From assembly GCF_003610355.1 (NCBI RefSeq), contig NZ_RAPY01000007.1, positions 186,001 through 250,000 on the forward strand: a DNA stretch of 64,000 nt. The letters are read 5' to 3'. Under the pieces are notes generated by a model, which worked only from the letters and a program-made list of their open reading frames with translations, searched no databases and had not been told where the DNA came from. Source of the DNA: Sphingobacterium detergens. GTDB lineage: Bacteria > Bacteroidota > Bacteroidia > Sphingobacteriales > Sphingobacteriaceae. Shown here in pieces: positions 8,662-18,323 of the stretch; positions within the stretch are counted from its first letter, which is position 1, and each line of letters begins with the position of its first letter. A program made the translations under genes and the position numbers.

Positions 8662-10299
8662 TTACATCATTCCACCCATACCACCACCCATTGGAGGAGC
8701 ACCAGCACCTACAGGGTTTTCTTCAGCCTCGTCAGCCAATACACACTCTGTTGTCAACAACATTGAAGCAACTGAAGCTGCATTTTCCAAAGCAATACGA
8801 GATACTTTAGTCGGGTCAATTACACCTGCTGCGATTAAGTTTTCGTAACGGTCAGTACGTGCGTTATAACCAAAGTCAGCTGTACCTTCTTTTACTTTTT
8901 GAACGATCACTGCACCTTCGATACCTGCGTTATTACAGATTTGACGCAAAGGTTCTTCGATAGCACGTTTGATAATGTCAATACCGATTTGCTCATCTTC
9001 GTTTTCACCTTTAAGGCTTACCAAAGCTTCAGTAGCACGGATAAATGCAACACCACCACCAGCAACGATACCTTCTTCAACTGCAGCGCGAGTCGCATGT
9101 AAAGCATCATCAACACGGTCTTTTTTCTCTTTCATTTCTACCTCAGTAGTAGCACCTACGTACAATACAGCAACACCACCTGACAATTTTGCCAAACGCT
9201 CTTGTAATTTCTCGCGATCGTAGTCAGAAGTGGTTGTTTCGATTTGTGAACGGATTTGAGCAACGCGAGCTTTGATGTCATCTACGTTACCACCACCATT
9301 GATAATTGTTGTATTATCTTTGTCAACTTGAACCTTTTCAGCTTGACCTAAATAAGATAACTCAGCATTCTCCAATTTGAAACCTCTTTCTTCAGAGATT
9401 ACGGTACCACCAGTTAAGATAGCAATATCTTCTAACATCGCTTTACGACGGTCACCAAAACCTGGAGCTTTTACAGCTGCCACTTTCAGTGAACCACGGA
9501 TTTTATTAACAACTAATGTTGCAAGCGCTTCACCATCTAGATCTTCAGCAATGATCAACAATGGTTTACCTGTTTGAACTTGTTTTTCCAAGATAGGCAA
9601 CAACTCTTTCATGTTGCTAATTTTCTTGTCGTAGATCAAAATGTAAGGGTTATCTAATTCCGCTTCCATTTTGTCAGAGTTCGTAACAAAGTAAGGAGAT
9701 AAATATCCACGGTCAAATTGCATACCTTCTACAGTTTTTACTTCTGTTTCAGTACCTTTTGCTTCTTCAACAGTGATAACACCATCGTTACCAACTTTTT
9801 CCATTGCCTGCGCAATCAAAGAACCGATGATCTCGTCGTTATTCGCGGAGATCGCTGCTACTTGTTTAATTTTGTTGTTGTCTTGACCAACTACTTGAGA
9901 TTGAGATTTCAAGTTAGCAACAACAGCTGCCACAGCTTTGTCAATACCACGTTTTAAATCCATTGGATTAGCACCTGCAGCTACAGATTTGATACCTGGA
10001 GCAACGATTGCTTGTGCCAATACAGTAGCCGTAGTTGTACCATCACCCGCTTGATCAGCAGTTTTAGAAGCAACTTCTTTTACCATTTGCGCACCCATAT
10101 TTTCCAAAGCATCTTTCAATTCGATTTCTTTCGCAACTGAAACACCATCTTTAGTAATTACTGGTGCACCGAATTTCTTCTCAATAATTACGTTACGTCC
10201 TTTAGGACCCAATGTTACTTTAACAGCATTAGCTAAAGTGTCTACACCTTTTTTAAGGGCCTCACGAGCCTCAACGTTATATTTTACTTGTTTTGCCAT
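8662..10299 (-). CDS. groL: Chaperonin GroEL (60 kDa)
   Basis: A 545-residue group I chaperonin with the complete family pattern: VTLGPKGRNVIIEK, DGTTTATVLA (ATP site Asp and Thr), the apical domain, GGGVAF and the C-terminal GGMGGMM tail. It assembles as a 14-mer with GroES for ATP-driven protein folding in the cytoplasm. It lies 116 bp downstream of groES in the same orientation. I looked for a CIRCE operator around the pair and saw none. Confidence 0.99.
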   Translation of the reverse strand: MAKQVKYNVEAREALKKGVDTLANAVKVTLGPKGRNVIIEKKFGAPVITKDGVSVAKEIELKDALENMGAQMVKEVASKTADQAGDGTTTATVLAQAIVAPGIKSVAAGANPMDLKRGIDKAVAAVVANLKSQSQVVGQDNNKIKQVAAISANNDEIIGSLIAQAMEKVGNDGVITVEEAKGTETEVKTVEGMQFDRGYLSPYFVTNSDKMEAELDNPYILIYDKKISNMKELLPILEKQVQTGKPLLIIAEDLDGEALATLVVNKIRGSLKVAAVKAPGFGDRRKAMLEDIAILTGGTVISEERGFKLENAELSYLGQAEKVQVDKDNTTIINGGGNVDDIKARVAQIRSQIETTTSDYDREKLQERLAKLSGGVAVLYVGATTEVEMKEKKDRVDDALHATRAAVEEGIVAGGGVAFIRATEALVSLKGENEDEQIGIDIIKRAIEEPLRQICNNAGIEGAVIVQKVKEGTADFGYNARTDRYENLIAAGVIDPTKVSRIALENAASVASMLLTTECVLADEAEENPVGAGAPPMGGGMGGMM

Positions 10300-10415
10300 T
10301 TTTTTAGTATTGAGTATTGAGATATTGGTAGTGAGACTCTAATGTTAAAAGTCTGCAGCTACGGACTGCCTCAATCTTTTAAATTTTAACTTTGTAATTT
10401 AGACTTTTTAATCGC

Positions 10416-10691
10416 TTAGATAACAGCGTAAATATCAGACTCACGCATAATTAAGTACTCTTTTCCTTCGTAAGTAATTTCAGTACCTGCATATTTACCA
10501 TATAATACTTTGTCACCTACTTTTACAGTTAACGGCTCGTCAACTTTACCAGTACCTACAGCAACTACTGTACCTTGAGATGGTTTTTCTTTTGCTGTAT
10601 CGGGAATATATAACCCTGAAGCTGTTTTTTCTTCTGCTGGAGCAGCTTCTACTACTACTCTATCTCCGATAGGTTGGATACTTAATGCCAT
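10416..10691 (-). CDS. groS: Co-chaperonin GroES (10 kDa)
   Basis: At 91 residues it has the normal GroES length, beginning IQPIGDRVVVEA and carrying the mobile loop (EEKTASGLYIPDTAKEKP), then GTVVAVGTGK and DKVLYGKYAGTE. It caps the GroEL ring. First gene of the groES-groEL unit; the promoter must lie in 10692-10800, where I see AT-rich sequence but no clean TAnnTTTG element. Confidence 0.98.
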   Translation of the reverse strand: MALSIQPIGDRVVVEAAPAEEKTASGLYIPDTAKEKPSQGTVVAVGTGKVDEPLTVKVGDKVLYGKYAGTEITYEGKEYLIMRESDIYAVI

Positions 10692-10936
10692 AATTAATTT
10701 ACTTTTTATCTGTTATTGAATTTATTTTTATGTTATAATCGTTATAAACACAACATCTTTTATGCCAATTGTAAATAAGATGATGTATAAGACAATTTTT
10801 CACCGAAAACTTAACATGTTCACAGATAAAAGCACATTTTGCTGTCACACTGTCACTGTTTGTCTGACATCCTTACAAAACTCTGTTTGCCATCCCAATC
10901 CTACTTCGATAGGCAGACTGACAAATCGCATATAAC

Positions 10937-10974
10937 AAAAAAAGGCCTCGTCTAAATTGTAGACGAGGCCTTTT
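10937..10974 (-). terminator. Terminator of the miaB-secG operon
   Basis: Stem AAAAGGCCTCGTCT 10940-10953 with AGACGAGGCCTTTT 10961-10974, 7-nt loop; on the minus strand it ends in seven T. It lies just after the secG stop at 10993. Confidence 0.92.
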
Positions 10975-10992
10975 GAATTTCTTTGTTCGCAA

Positions 10993-11412
10993 CTATTTCT
11001 TAGCTTCTTCAGTTGGCTTAGCTGCTGGCGTTGTCGCCGGAGTTTTTTGTTCTGATTGCGCTGGAGCAGCTTGCTCTTGTCCTGCTGGAGCACCTGCAGG
11101 TTTCTGTGCTGGCGTACCCAAGTTCAAAGGCCCTTGTTGTTGTGCTGGGGCTTCAATTTGACCACCCAAACCACCTTTAGATGTACTTGGAGATGATCCC
11201 ATAATGTTAACACCCAAACTAAAAATCATAATAGCAATCACCATGATCCATGTACCTTTTTCCAAAAAGTCTCCTGTACGCTTTACACCCATTAGGTTTG
11301 TTCCACCGGAAAAACCAGATGATAAACCACCACCTTTTGGATTTTGGATTAAAACCAAAAATGCTAAAATAATACTAGCTAATATGATAAGACCAATTAA
11401 TAATCCTTGCAT
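10993..11412 (-). CDS. secG: Preprotein translocase subunit SecG
   Basis: The 139-residue protein has two membrane helices (about 3-22 and 52-72) flanking the conserved IQNPKGGGLSSGFSGG loop that identifies SecG, an auxiliary subunit of the SecYEG channel. The C-terminal 60 residues form a Pro/Ala/Gln/Lys-rich low-complexity tail, longer than in the E. coli protein but common in Bacteroidota. It is the last gene of the five-gene minus-strand operon, 12 bp after the TPR protein. Confidence 0.94.
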   Translation of the reverse strand: MQGLLIGLIILASIILAFLVLIQNPKGGGLSSGFSGGTNLMGVKRTGDFLEKGTWIMVIAIMIFSLGVNIMGSSPSTSKGGLGGQIEAPAQQQGPLNLGTPAQKPAGAPAGQEQAAPAQSEQKTPATTPAAKPTEEAKK

Positions 11413-11424
11413 CTCTTTATGTAA

Positions 11425-12510
11425 TTAATTTAATTTCTTTTCTAATTCTGTTATGCGTGCCGCAAAGTAAGCATTTTTTTCTGGATATTTCAAAACTAAT
11501 TTTTCGTAAACCTCTATTGCTTTAGGATATAAACCCTGTTCGGTATATATTTTTGCAAGGGTCTCTGTCACTAGTGAATGCTGATCTTCTGAGCTTTTTC
11601 TCGCTTTATTCTCTAAATCTAACTTTTCAGCCTGCAACGGTTGGATTATAGGCTCTTCACGGATAAATTTTTCAATCACCTCATCCGTTTTGCGCGGAAT
11701 CTGGAAAGAGATTGTTGTTTTCACCTCATCGCTGAGTTTTGCCTCTGGTGATTGCAGATGGAAAATATTTTCCCGAATCTGTTGATCCAATAACTGGCTA
11801 TCCAATTTTTCATGGATCTTTGCAATATCATCATTTGATGGTGTCATTGGGCCCAACGGTGAATTTACATAAGGTTGGTATGTTTCAGCATACTCAAGTC
11901 GCGTCTTATGCAACCACCATAAAAAGCTATAGGGCATTGTATCATCATCATAGACTGTGACACGCTCCTGCGTATCCTCCAATGGCTGAACAGCAATTTC
12001 AGAATGAGCTGGCTCAACAGTTTCAGTTGACTCAATAATGGTGGCCTGTTGTTTTGCTTCACGCGAACGAAAATAATCCTGCGCTACACCTGCTTGAATC
12101 AAACGGTCCAATTCATCTGTCTTCTCCACCTCGTCAACCTCAGTTTCCTCCTGTTCAACCTCAGTATCAACCGCGACTACTTCCTCAACGACTATACCTT
12201 CCGACAACCCATCTTCAATTTCCTCATCAAGAACGATATCTTCCAATTGGATTTCTTTTACTGCCACAATTGACCTGCTATGCATAAATTCGTACAACCA
12301 GTTTGGAGACGAAGCATACAGCAATGCAGACGATAAATTCTGAACAGGCTTGCTTTCACCAAAAACTTTACGTTCATATATAAATCGCAAACTTTGCGCA
12401 TAGGGATATTTTTCAATCAAAGCCAAAATTACATCTTCATCAATAGACTCCGGATGATTGATTGCTCGAAAGAAAAGGTCGTTATTCGATAGTGGCATAG
12501 TAATATTCAT
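11425..12510 (-). CDS. Conserved tetratricopeptide-repeat protein
   Basis: A 361-residue cytoplasmic-looking protein without signal peptide. The middle (about 85-185) is strongly acidic and low in complexity; the C-terminus (about 310-361) reads as a TPR unit (LAKIYTEQGLYPKAIEVYEKL followed by YPEKNAYFAARI, split here). The function is unknown. It sits between lptE and secG with 12-bp gaps on each side, so a link to envelope biogenesis or secretion is possible but unproven. Confidence 0.72.
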   Translation of the reverse strand: MNITMPLSNNDLFFRAINHPESIDEDVILALIEKYPYAQSLRFIYERKVFGESKPVQNLSSALLYASSPNWLYEFMHSRSIVAVKEIQLEDIVLDEEIEDGLSEGIVVEEVVAVDTEVEQEETEVDEVEKTDELDRLIQAGVAQDYFRSREAKQQATIIESTETVEPAHSEIAVQPLEDTQERVTVYDDDTMPYSFLWWLHKTRLEYAETYQPYVNSPLGPMTPSNDDIAKIHEKLDSQLLDQQIRENIFHLQSPEAKLSDEVKTTISFQIPRKTDEVIEKFIREEPIIQPLQAEKLDLENKARKSSEDQHSLVTETLAKIYTEQGLYPKAIEVYEKLVLKYPEKNAYFAARITELEKKLN

Positions 12511-12522
12511 CTTGGAACAGGA

Positions 12523-13038
12523 TTACCAGTTAGCAAATGCCTTATTATAAATATCCTCTGTCAACATTTGGATAATTTCCTTACCCAAGGTCTCCTCCTG
12601 TGCACTCTGAAGATTTCCTGCGAACTCTTTGAAACGTGTAAAAGGTTGCTCAAAGTCGTCTTTAGGATTGAGCTTATTATGATAGGAGACTTTAATTGTA
12701 ATCGTCATTCTATTCATCGCAGCGCGGTCTGTTCCTGCTTCAACGGCGGCTGGACTGATTGTATAGTCTGTAATGAACCCTTCAAAAGTAGCATCACCAT
12801 CTTGGTTGACCTGGCTTAATCGGGATTGGTTTCGAATACGTTCCTTTAATGCCTCTGTAAAATTCTGGCTTAAAGTCGGATAAACCAAAGGTGCGATATT
12901 TTCGAAATATTGAATATTGACGGTCTTCATTCCTTCTGGAATGGATCCTCCTGTAAATCTATATTTCACACCACAACTATTCATGATGAATAGAAAAGCG
13001 GTTGTGAGAAAGGTATATAAAATTCTTCTTGACAACAT
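12523..13038 (-). CDS. lptE: LptE-family LPS assembly lipoprotein
   Basis: This 171-residue lipoprotein has a signal peptide ending in the lipobox FIMNSC, then GVKYRFTGGSIPEG and a fold typical of the Bacteroidota LptE family, which partners LptD in placing lipopolysaccharide in the outer membrane. The frame also contains an upstream TTG at 13044; the ATG at 13038 is preferred. It starts 10 bp after the sigma-54 activator gene and is followed by the TPR protein and secG, an envelope-related operon. Confidence 0.86.
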   Translation of the reverse strand: MLSRRILYTFLTTAFLFIMNSCGVKYRFTGGSIPEGMKTVNIQYFENIAPLVYPTLSQNFTEALKERIRNQSRLSQVNQDGDATFEGFITDYTISPAAVEAGTDRAAMNRMTITIKVSYHNKLNPKDDFEQPFTRFKEFAGNLQSAQEETLGKEIIQMLTEDIYNKAFANW

Positions 13039-13048
13039 GTGCAAAACC

Positions 13049-14329
13049 TTAGTCTAAATTTAAGTCTTTAATTTTCCGATACAAAGTTCTTTCGGAAATT
13101 CCCAATTCTTGTGCTGCAGCTTTCCGTTTCCCGCGATGTTTTTTCAAGGCTTTTTTGATCAGATCCGACTCCTTATCTACCAAAGACAAAGACTCTTCCA
13201 CCTCTTGTGCATCTTGCAGATAATCGTCCTGCGCAACAGGGTTCTTCAATACATTTGCGGTATTATTATTATTCGGCGAATGTATCGTCAAGGTTGGCGC
13301 GATACCGTATCCTTCGGTATCGGATTTTATCTGTGGTTCAATTTCCTGATAGAGCTGATTGATATAAGGAGAATTTTGATCGAATGTAGAAGAATCCACA
13401 CCTTTCTGGATCAACTCGACTACGAGCTTTTTCAGATCGACCATATCTTTCTTCATATCGAAAAGTACCTTATACAGGAGGTCTCTTTCAGAGAAATCTT
13501 CTTTTGCGTTATTATTGGATGTAACTATAGCTGGTAGACTCGTACGTGATTCATTTGGCAAATAGTTTTGTAGTGTATGCGCGTCAACAATACGTTCCTT
13601 CTCTAAAACGGCAATTTGTTCGGCAACATTTTTCAATTGACGCACATTACCTGGCCAGTTATAATTACGTAGCATATTTTGTGCATCTTCAGTCAGCTGC
13701 ACACCAGGGGAGCGATATTTTTCCGAAAAATCAACAATAAACTTGCGGAACAATAAATTGATGTCTTCGGGACGTTCTCTGAGTGAAGGCACACGCAGAG
13801 GAACGGTATTTAGACGATAATATAAATCCTCCCTAAATTTACCTTTTTGAACAGCTTCAAACATATTGACGTTTGTCGCAGCAACCACACGCACATTGGT
13901 TTTTTGAACCTTTGATGATCCCACACGAATATACTCCCCAGATTCCAAAACACGAAGTAATCGAGCTTGTGTACCTAAAGGTAACTCTCCGACCTCGTCC
14001 AAGAAAATTGTCCCGCCATCAACTACTTCAAAATAGCCCTTACGTGCTTCATGTGCTCCGGTAAAGGAACCTTTCTCATGTCCGAATAATTCAGAGTCTA
14101 TTGTTCCCTCCGGTATTGCTCCACAGTTGACCGCTATAAATGGCCCATGCTTACGGGAACTCAATTGATGGATAATATGCGAAAAAACTTCTTTACCACT
14201 ACCGCTTTCACCTTGTATTAATACAGAAATATCAGTTGGAGCCACCTGCCGGGCAATATCAATCGCCCGATTTAACAACGGTGAATTACCGATGATTCCA
14301 AACCTATTTTTTATATCTTGATTATCCAT
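13049..14329 (-). CDS. Sigma-54-dependent transcriptional activator without receiver domain
   Basis: The 426-residue protein starts almost directly with an AAA+ domain: Walker A GESGSGKE 40-47, the sigma-54 contact loop GSFTGA 87-92 and Walker B GGTIFLDE 105-112, with the arginine-finger region near RLLRVLE. A Fis-type helix-turn-helix closes the protein (AAAQELGISERTLYRKIKDL). There is no N-terminal receiver or GAF domain, so no phospho-input is visible; control may be by expression or a partner protein. The family activates RpoN promoters. It lies 37 bp after miaB and 10 bp before lptE. Confidence 0.93.
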   Translation of the reverse strand: MDNQDIKNRFGIIGNSPLLNRAIDIARQVAPTDISVLIQGESGSGKEVFSHIIHQLSSRKHGPFIAVNCGAIPEGTIDSELFGHEKGSFTGAHEARKGYFEVVDGGTIFLDEVGELPLGTQARLLRVLESGEYIRVGSSKVQKTNVRVVAATNVNMFEAVQKGKFREDLYYRLNTVPLRVPSLRERPEDINLLFRKFIVDFSEKYRSPGVQLTEDAQNMLRNYNWPGNVRQLKNVAEQIAVLEKERIVDAHTLQNYLPNESRTSLPAIVTSNNNAKEDFSERDLLYKVLFDMKKDMVDLKKLVVELIQKGVDSSTFDQNSPYINQLYQEIEPQIKSDTEGYGIAPTLTIHSPNNNNTANVLKNPVAQDDYLQDAQEVEESLSLVDKESDLIKKALKKHRGKRKAAAQELGISERTLYRKIKDLNLD

Positions 14330-14366
14330 AAATTTCCAGTTGGAAATAAATTTATATTACGTTTTC

Positions 14367-15803
14367 TTAATCAACAATTTTACCGAGCAGGGTTGCTGAT
14401 GTACATGATTCCACAAGCACATTGACATAATCCCCTTGTTTGTAACGAGGGTCTATAGGAAACACAACCAAGGCATTCTGATCATTACGACCACAGAAAT
14501 CAAACTCAGATCTTTTCGAAAAACCTTCTATCAGAACTTTACAAACTTTTCCAATAAAATGTTGGTAACGATATAAGCTATGGTCACGTTGTTTGTTGAT
14601 AACCTCAGTCAAACGGCGTTTTTTGACATCTTCAGGAATATCATCTTCATAACGCTTCGCAGCTAATGTACCTGGTCTTTCAGAATAAGCAAACATGTAT
14701 GCAAAGTCATATTTCACATAATCCATCATCGATAACGTTTCCTGATGTTCTGCTTCCGTTTCTGTACAGAATCCGGTAATAACGTCAGTAGAAATCGCAC
14801 AATCAGGAATAATTTTACGGATAGCATCTACACGTTCCATATACCACTCACGATCATAAGTACGATTCATAAGCTCCAATACCCTAGAATTCCCAGATTG
14901 TACTGGCAAATGGATATAGTTACAAACATTTTCATGTGATGCGATGGCATACAAAACTTCATCCGTGATATCTTTTGGATGGGAAGTCGAAAAACGAACC
15001 CGTAAAAGTGGGCTCACCTCCGCAACCATCGTCAATAATTTAGCAAACGTTACCGTCTCACCAGGAGTTTCTCCTTCTGCAACTGGCGCCGTATGTTTAT
15101 AGGAATCCACATTTTGCCCCAATAAGGTTACTTCTTTATATCCAGCGTTGAATAGATCTTGCGCTTCTTTCACAATAGATTGTGGGTCGCGGCTACGCTC
15201 ACGTCCCCTGGTAAAAGGAACAACACAGAACGAACACATGTTATCACAACCACGCATGATCGAAATAAAGGCCGTTACTCCATTTGAGTTTAACCGAACG
15301 GGATTAATATCAGCATAAGTCTCCTCACGCGATAGCAATACATTCACTGCTTTGGCACCGTCATCTACCTTATCAATTAAGTTAGGAAGATCGCGATACG
15401 CATCAGGACCTACTACAACATCAACTAATTTTTCTTCCTCTAGAAACTTCGATTTTAAACGCTCAGCCATACAGCCAAGTACACCGACGATCATTCCAGG
15501 ATTTCTGGTCTTTGCCGCCTCAAATTCTTTCAGTCGATTACGAACACGTTGCTCTGCATTCTCACGGATTGAACAGGTGTTAATAAAGACAACATCAGCT
15601 TCCTGATAATTCTTTGTTGTCTCAAAACCCTTATCCAACAAAATAGAAGCAACGATCTCACTATCCGAGAAGTTCATTTGACAACCGTAACTTTCAATAT
15701 ACAGTTTACGTCCATTACTGATCTTTGGATCTTGTTCCAATAACAATGCCTCACCCTGACGAGATTCGTCGTGTTCCTTAGTTGTATGTGTTAAATCTAG
15801 CAT
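14367..15803 (-). CDS. miaB: tRNA-2-methylthio-N6-dimethylallyladenosine synthase MiaB
   Basis: A 478-residue radical-SAM methylthiotransferase. The N-terminal UPF0004 domain (YIESYGCQMNFSDSE, with Cys ligands in CQMN, NTCSIRE and GVLGCMAE) binds one 4Fe-4S cluster; the radical-SAM motif RGCDNMCSFCVVPFTRG binds the second; a TRAM domain ends the protein. It modifies A37 of tRNAs reading UNN codons. First gene of the operon ending at the terminator near 10.94 kb. Confidence 0.97.
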   Translation of the reverse strand: MLDLTHTTKEHDESRQGEALLLEQDPKISNGRKLYIESYGCQMNFSDSEIVASILLDKGFETTKNYQEADVVFINTCSIRENAEQRVRNRLKEFEAAKTRNPGMIVGVLGCMAERLKSKFLEEEKLVDVVVGPDAYRDLPNLIDKVDDGAKAVNVLLSREETYADINPVRLNSNGVTAFISIMRGCDNMCSFCVVPFTRGRERSRDPQSIVKEAQDLFNAGYKEVTLLGQNVDSYKHTAPVAEGETPGETVTFAKLLTMVAEVSPLLRVRFSTSHPKDITDEVLYAIASHENVCNYIHLPVQSGNSRVLELMNRTYDREWYMERVDAIRKIIPDCAISTDVITGFCTETEAEHQETLSMMDYVKYDFAYMFAYSERPGTLAAKRYEDDIPEDVKKRRLTEVINKQRDHSLYRYQHFIGKVCKVLIEGFSKRSEFDFCGRNDQNALVVFPIDPRYKQGDYVNVLVESCTSATLLGKIVD

Positions 15804-15823
15804 AGCTCAATTTTCAAAGACTA

Positions 15824-15831
15824 CAAAGTTA
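15824..15831 (-). promoter_or_regulatory. TAnnTTTG minus-7 element for the miaB operon
   Basis: On the minus strand the sequence is TAACTTTG, 20 bp upstream of the miaB ATG at 15803. No clear minus-33 TTTG is seen. Confidence 0.5.
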
Positions 15832-15941
15832 GAAATTAAAATTCATATAATGACAGTTTGTCAGCCAGAAATATGGTTTATACTTTGTCAAATTTCTGAA
15901 GTAAATAATTTATATCATAGCGGTCTGGCGGGATATTTCAC

Positions 15942-15970
15942 AAAAAAGGCACGGATAAAATCCGCGCCTT
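15942..15970 (-). terminator. Terminator of the OmpA-like lipoprotein gene
   Basis: AAGGCACGGAT 15946-15956 pairs with ATCCGCGCCTT 15960-15970; on the minus strand the single mismatch becomes a G-U pair and the stem is followed by six T. Confidence 0.8.
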
Positions 15971-16052
15971 CTGTTATTTTCGAAATTCAACAAACTCGCC
16001 ATTTAGAAGAGTCAAACATATTCGTTCCTAGGGGAGTGATATGTTTAGCTTG

Positions 16053-16742
16053 TTATTGGTTAGCTTGTTGTTTTGCTTCTTTCTTCATTTGATCACCAGC
16101 AACGATAACGATCTCTACGCGACGGTTTTGGGCACGTCCAGATTCTGTGTCATTACTTGCAATTGGCTCAGAGAAGTTTCTTCCTTCAGTTTTAATACGT
16201 GAAGAAGATAAACCTTTAGATACTGCAAAGGCACGTACCGAATTTGCACGGTCCAAAGAAACTTTGTCATTTGCAGCTAGCGTTCCCACGTTATCTGTGT
16301 GTCCGATAACTAAAATTTCTGTTCCTTGCTCTTTATTTAATGTTGCAACTAAATTTGCAATATTATCCTTTGCAGATGTTTTTAAATCAGATTTATTGAA
16401 ATCAAACAAGATACCTGAATCAAATTTCACAACAATACCTTCTGCAGATTGAGTCACCTCAGCACCTTCGACGGTTTTAGAAATCTCAGCAGCTTGTTTA
16501 TCCATTTTCTTACCGATCAATACACCCGCTGCACCGCCGATTGCCGCACCTGCTAATGTACCAATAGCCGTATTACCAGCCTTACCACCAATTAATGCAC
16601 CTAAAGCACCACCCGCAACACCACCGATCACACCACCTTTAGTCGTATTATTTGTATTTTGGATTGTAGAACAACTTCCAAATAACATAGCCGAGGTTGC
16701 AACAGTCAAACCAAATACAGCTAATTTTCTATTCATTTTCAT
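16053..16742 (-). CDS. OmpA-family lipoprotein with glycine-zipper domain
   Basis: The 229-residue protein has a lipoprotein signal (lipobox LFGSC, Cys24), a glycine-zipper segment rich in GGxxG repeats (about 37-80), and a C-terminal OmpA peptidoglycan-binding domain with GHTDNVGTLAAND and AQNRRVEIVI. It probably anchors the outer membrane to peptidoglycan. Monocistronic; ATGs at 16742 and 16736 are both possible starts. Confidence 0.92.
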   Translation of the reverse strand: MKMNRKLAVFGLTVATSAMLFGSCSTIQNTNNTTKGGVIGGVAGGALGALIGGKAGNTAIGTLAGAAIGGAAGVLIGKKMDKQAAEISKTVEGAEVTQSAEGIVVKFDSGILFDFNKSDLKTSAKDNIANLVATLNKEQGTEILVIGHTDNVGTLAANDKVSLDRANSVRAFAVSKGLSSSRIKTEGRNFSEPIASNDTESGRAQNRRVEIVIVAGDQMKKEAKQQANQ

Positions 16743-16943
16743 ATCTATCTAAGACTTTTAATATTCAAATTAAATTACTGTTCATGTTAAAATCAAACAA
16801 AGTGCCAAAAGCATCCTTTTTTAACTTTTTTGTTACCATACTCCAAAAAAAGCATCACAACGTTGATAAATGAAGACGATAAGCTACAAATAATCTTGAC
16901 GGTCAATGTTCACAAGAACTAACAGCATAAAATGAAAAATGTT

Positions 16944-17738
16944 TTATTTCTCTTGGGTCTTAACTTCAATATCAGGCAACAATGACCCTTTTGGACGTCC
17001 TTTTGCTTCAAAATCCGCTAAAGATTGCTGTACATAATTCATCAAATCATATTGGCCCCAATGTTCAGCTAGATCAAATGAGGGACGATAACGTATCATG
17101 AACGCATCTAGATCAGCACTATCCAATTTCGTTAATTTCTGGACAGCTGCCCTTGAAAAGATACGGTCTACCTGCAATTCCTCCTTTTCCCGGTCCATAA
17201 AACGTCCAAAGCGTTTCGCATTTTTCGCCTCACGTCCAAAAAGATTATAAAGTGCAGTAGCAGGACTACCTAAATAGGTTCCAAATTTATTTTTCCCGCC
17301 ATTATAGACCCCCTTTTTTGAATAATTCCCCATGGCATCATTCAACTCGGCTTCCTTAGACTTTCGTTCTACAATGACTGTTTCAAGCTTAATTCCCTCC
17401 TGCATCTCAATATAGAATTCATTCAGGTTTGTCAAAACAGTCTTTACAGGTGAAAATCCAACTTTAGTGAAAGAAAGAGAATCTCCCACAGAGGCATCTA
17501 TTGTGAACACCCCAAAAGAGTTTGTCAATGCTGATCTACTCGTGCGCAAATTCAGGACCACCACATCGCCAATTCTATTGGCAGTTCCCCTTTGCATCAC
17601 CATACCTGACACTTTCTGTATATGTTGGGCCTTTGCACCGAATGCCGTCAAAAGCAATATCAAGATGCCTAATAGCCCTCCTATGTGTATTCTTCTCATT
17701 GGAATATATTGTTTTATTACGCTAGTTTTCTCAGGCAT
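16944..17738 (-). CDS. Carboxypeptidase-like regulatory domain protein, secreted
   Basis: A 264-residue protein (or 251 if the second ATG at 17699, before RRIHIGG, is the start) with a signal peptide ending in GAKAQ, a carboxypeptidase-D-regulatory-like beta-sandwich (VSGMVMQRGTANRIGDV...DSLSFTKVGF) and a C-terminal part with charged helices of unknown fold. In this phylum the domain often marks outer-membrane-associated proteins. Function unknown; no close neighbours on the same strand within 180 bp. Confidence 0.75.
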   Translation of the reverse strand: MPEKTSVIKQYIPMRRIHIGGLLGILILLLTAFGAKAQHIQKVSGMVMQRGTANRIGDVVVLNLRTSRSALTNSFGVFTIDASVGDSLSFTKVGFSPVKTVLTNLNEFYIEMQEGIKLETVIVERKSKEAELNDAMGNYSKKGVYNGGKNKFGTYLGSPATALYNLFGREAKNAKRFGRFMDREKEELQVDRIFSRAAVQKLTKLDSADLDAFMIRYRPSFDLAEHWGQYDLMNYVQQSLADFEAKGRPKGSLLPDIEVKTQEK

Positions 17739-17920
17739 TTATCTCGCCATTAGCGTCTTTTGAAAGCTATAATGTAATATCAACGACTCTAAATCCAAAC
17801 GACCTGATTCTCCAGTCTGCTCATTATAGCTTTTTGAATCCATCATGCTTTCAACCTATTTCGCTAAAAATAGTAATAGTTTGACAATTGTATTGTTAAA
17901 AAAGTTTAAATATTCCTTCT

Positions 17921-18319
17921 CTATTTATAGGGATAGAAAACAAAATTGGCACCCTCAGCAACAACGACAAACAAACACATATAATCCTTCGCAGATTTAT
18001 AATTCTGAATAAAAGCAGCTTTACGATCCTCCTGAATGATATCCAATTCGACAAATTCCTCCAAAGTAGAGGCATTGATTGTCCAATTAGTTTCCAGATC
18101 CACACGATCTAAAATCACTTCCCCTACGGAAACCTCATGTTGATGTGCTACAAAAATCGGATAGGAAGAATAGCCTTCCTCTATGATTTCCATCGAAACT
18201 TCACGGATCGACTCACTATAAAAATCAAGATCTACCTGCAAACTTTTCAACGGGCTCTGCCCAGTAGATTTCGCTTCCTCATTTCTGGCTCCGCCCGAAA
18301 ATAAATCCTCTACTTCCAT
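17921..18319 (-). CDS. Conserved hypothetical protein
   Basis: A 132-residue soluble protein, no signal peptide, no motif I recognise. The N-terminal 25 residues look disordered; the rest is mixed alpha/beta and ends in aromatic residues (FVFYPYK). It begins 4 bp after the rlmD stop and so is almost certainly co-transcribed and possibly translationally coupled with it. Function unknown. Confidence 0.65.
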   Translation of the reverse strand: MEVEDLFSGGARNEEAKSTGQSPLKSLQVDLDFYSESIREVSMEIIEEGYSSYPIFVAHQHEVSVGEVILDRVDLETNWTINASTLEEFVELDIIQEDRKAAFIQNYKSAKDYMCLFVVVAEGANFVFYPYK

Positions 18320-18323
18320 AATA

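Noticed and set aside
10692..10800. CIRCE-type operator for groES-groEL
   Set aside because: The TTAGCACTC/GAGTGCTAA inverted repeat is not present here or between the two genes.
15850..16092. An 80-codon plus-strand frame overlapping the OmpA-like gene end
   Set aside because: It runs through a terminator and antisense coding sequence and has no recognisable motif.
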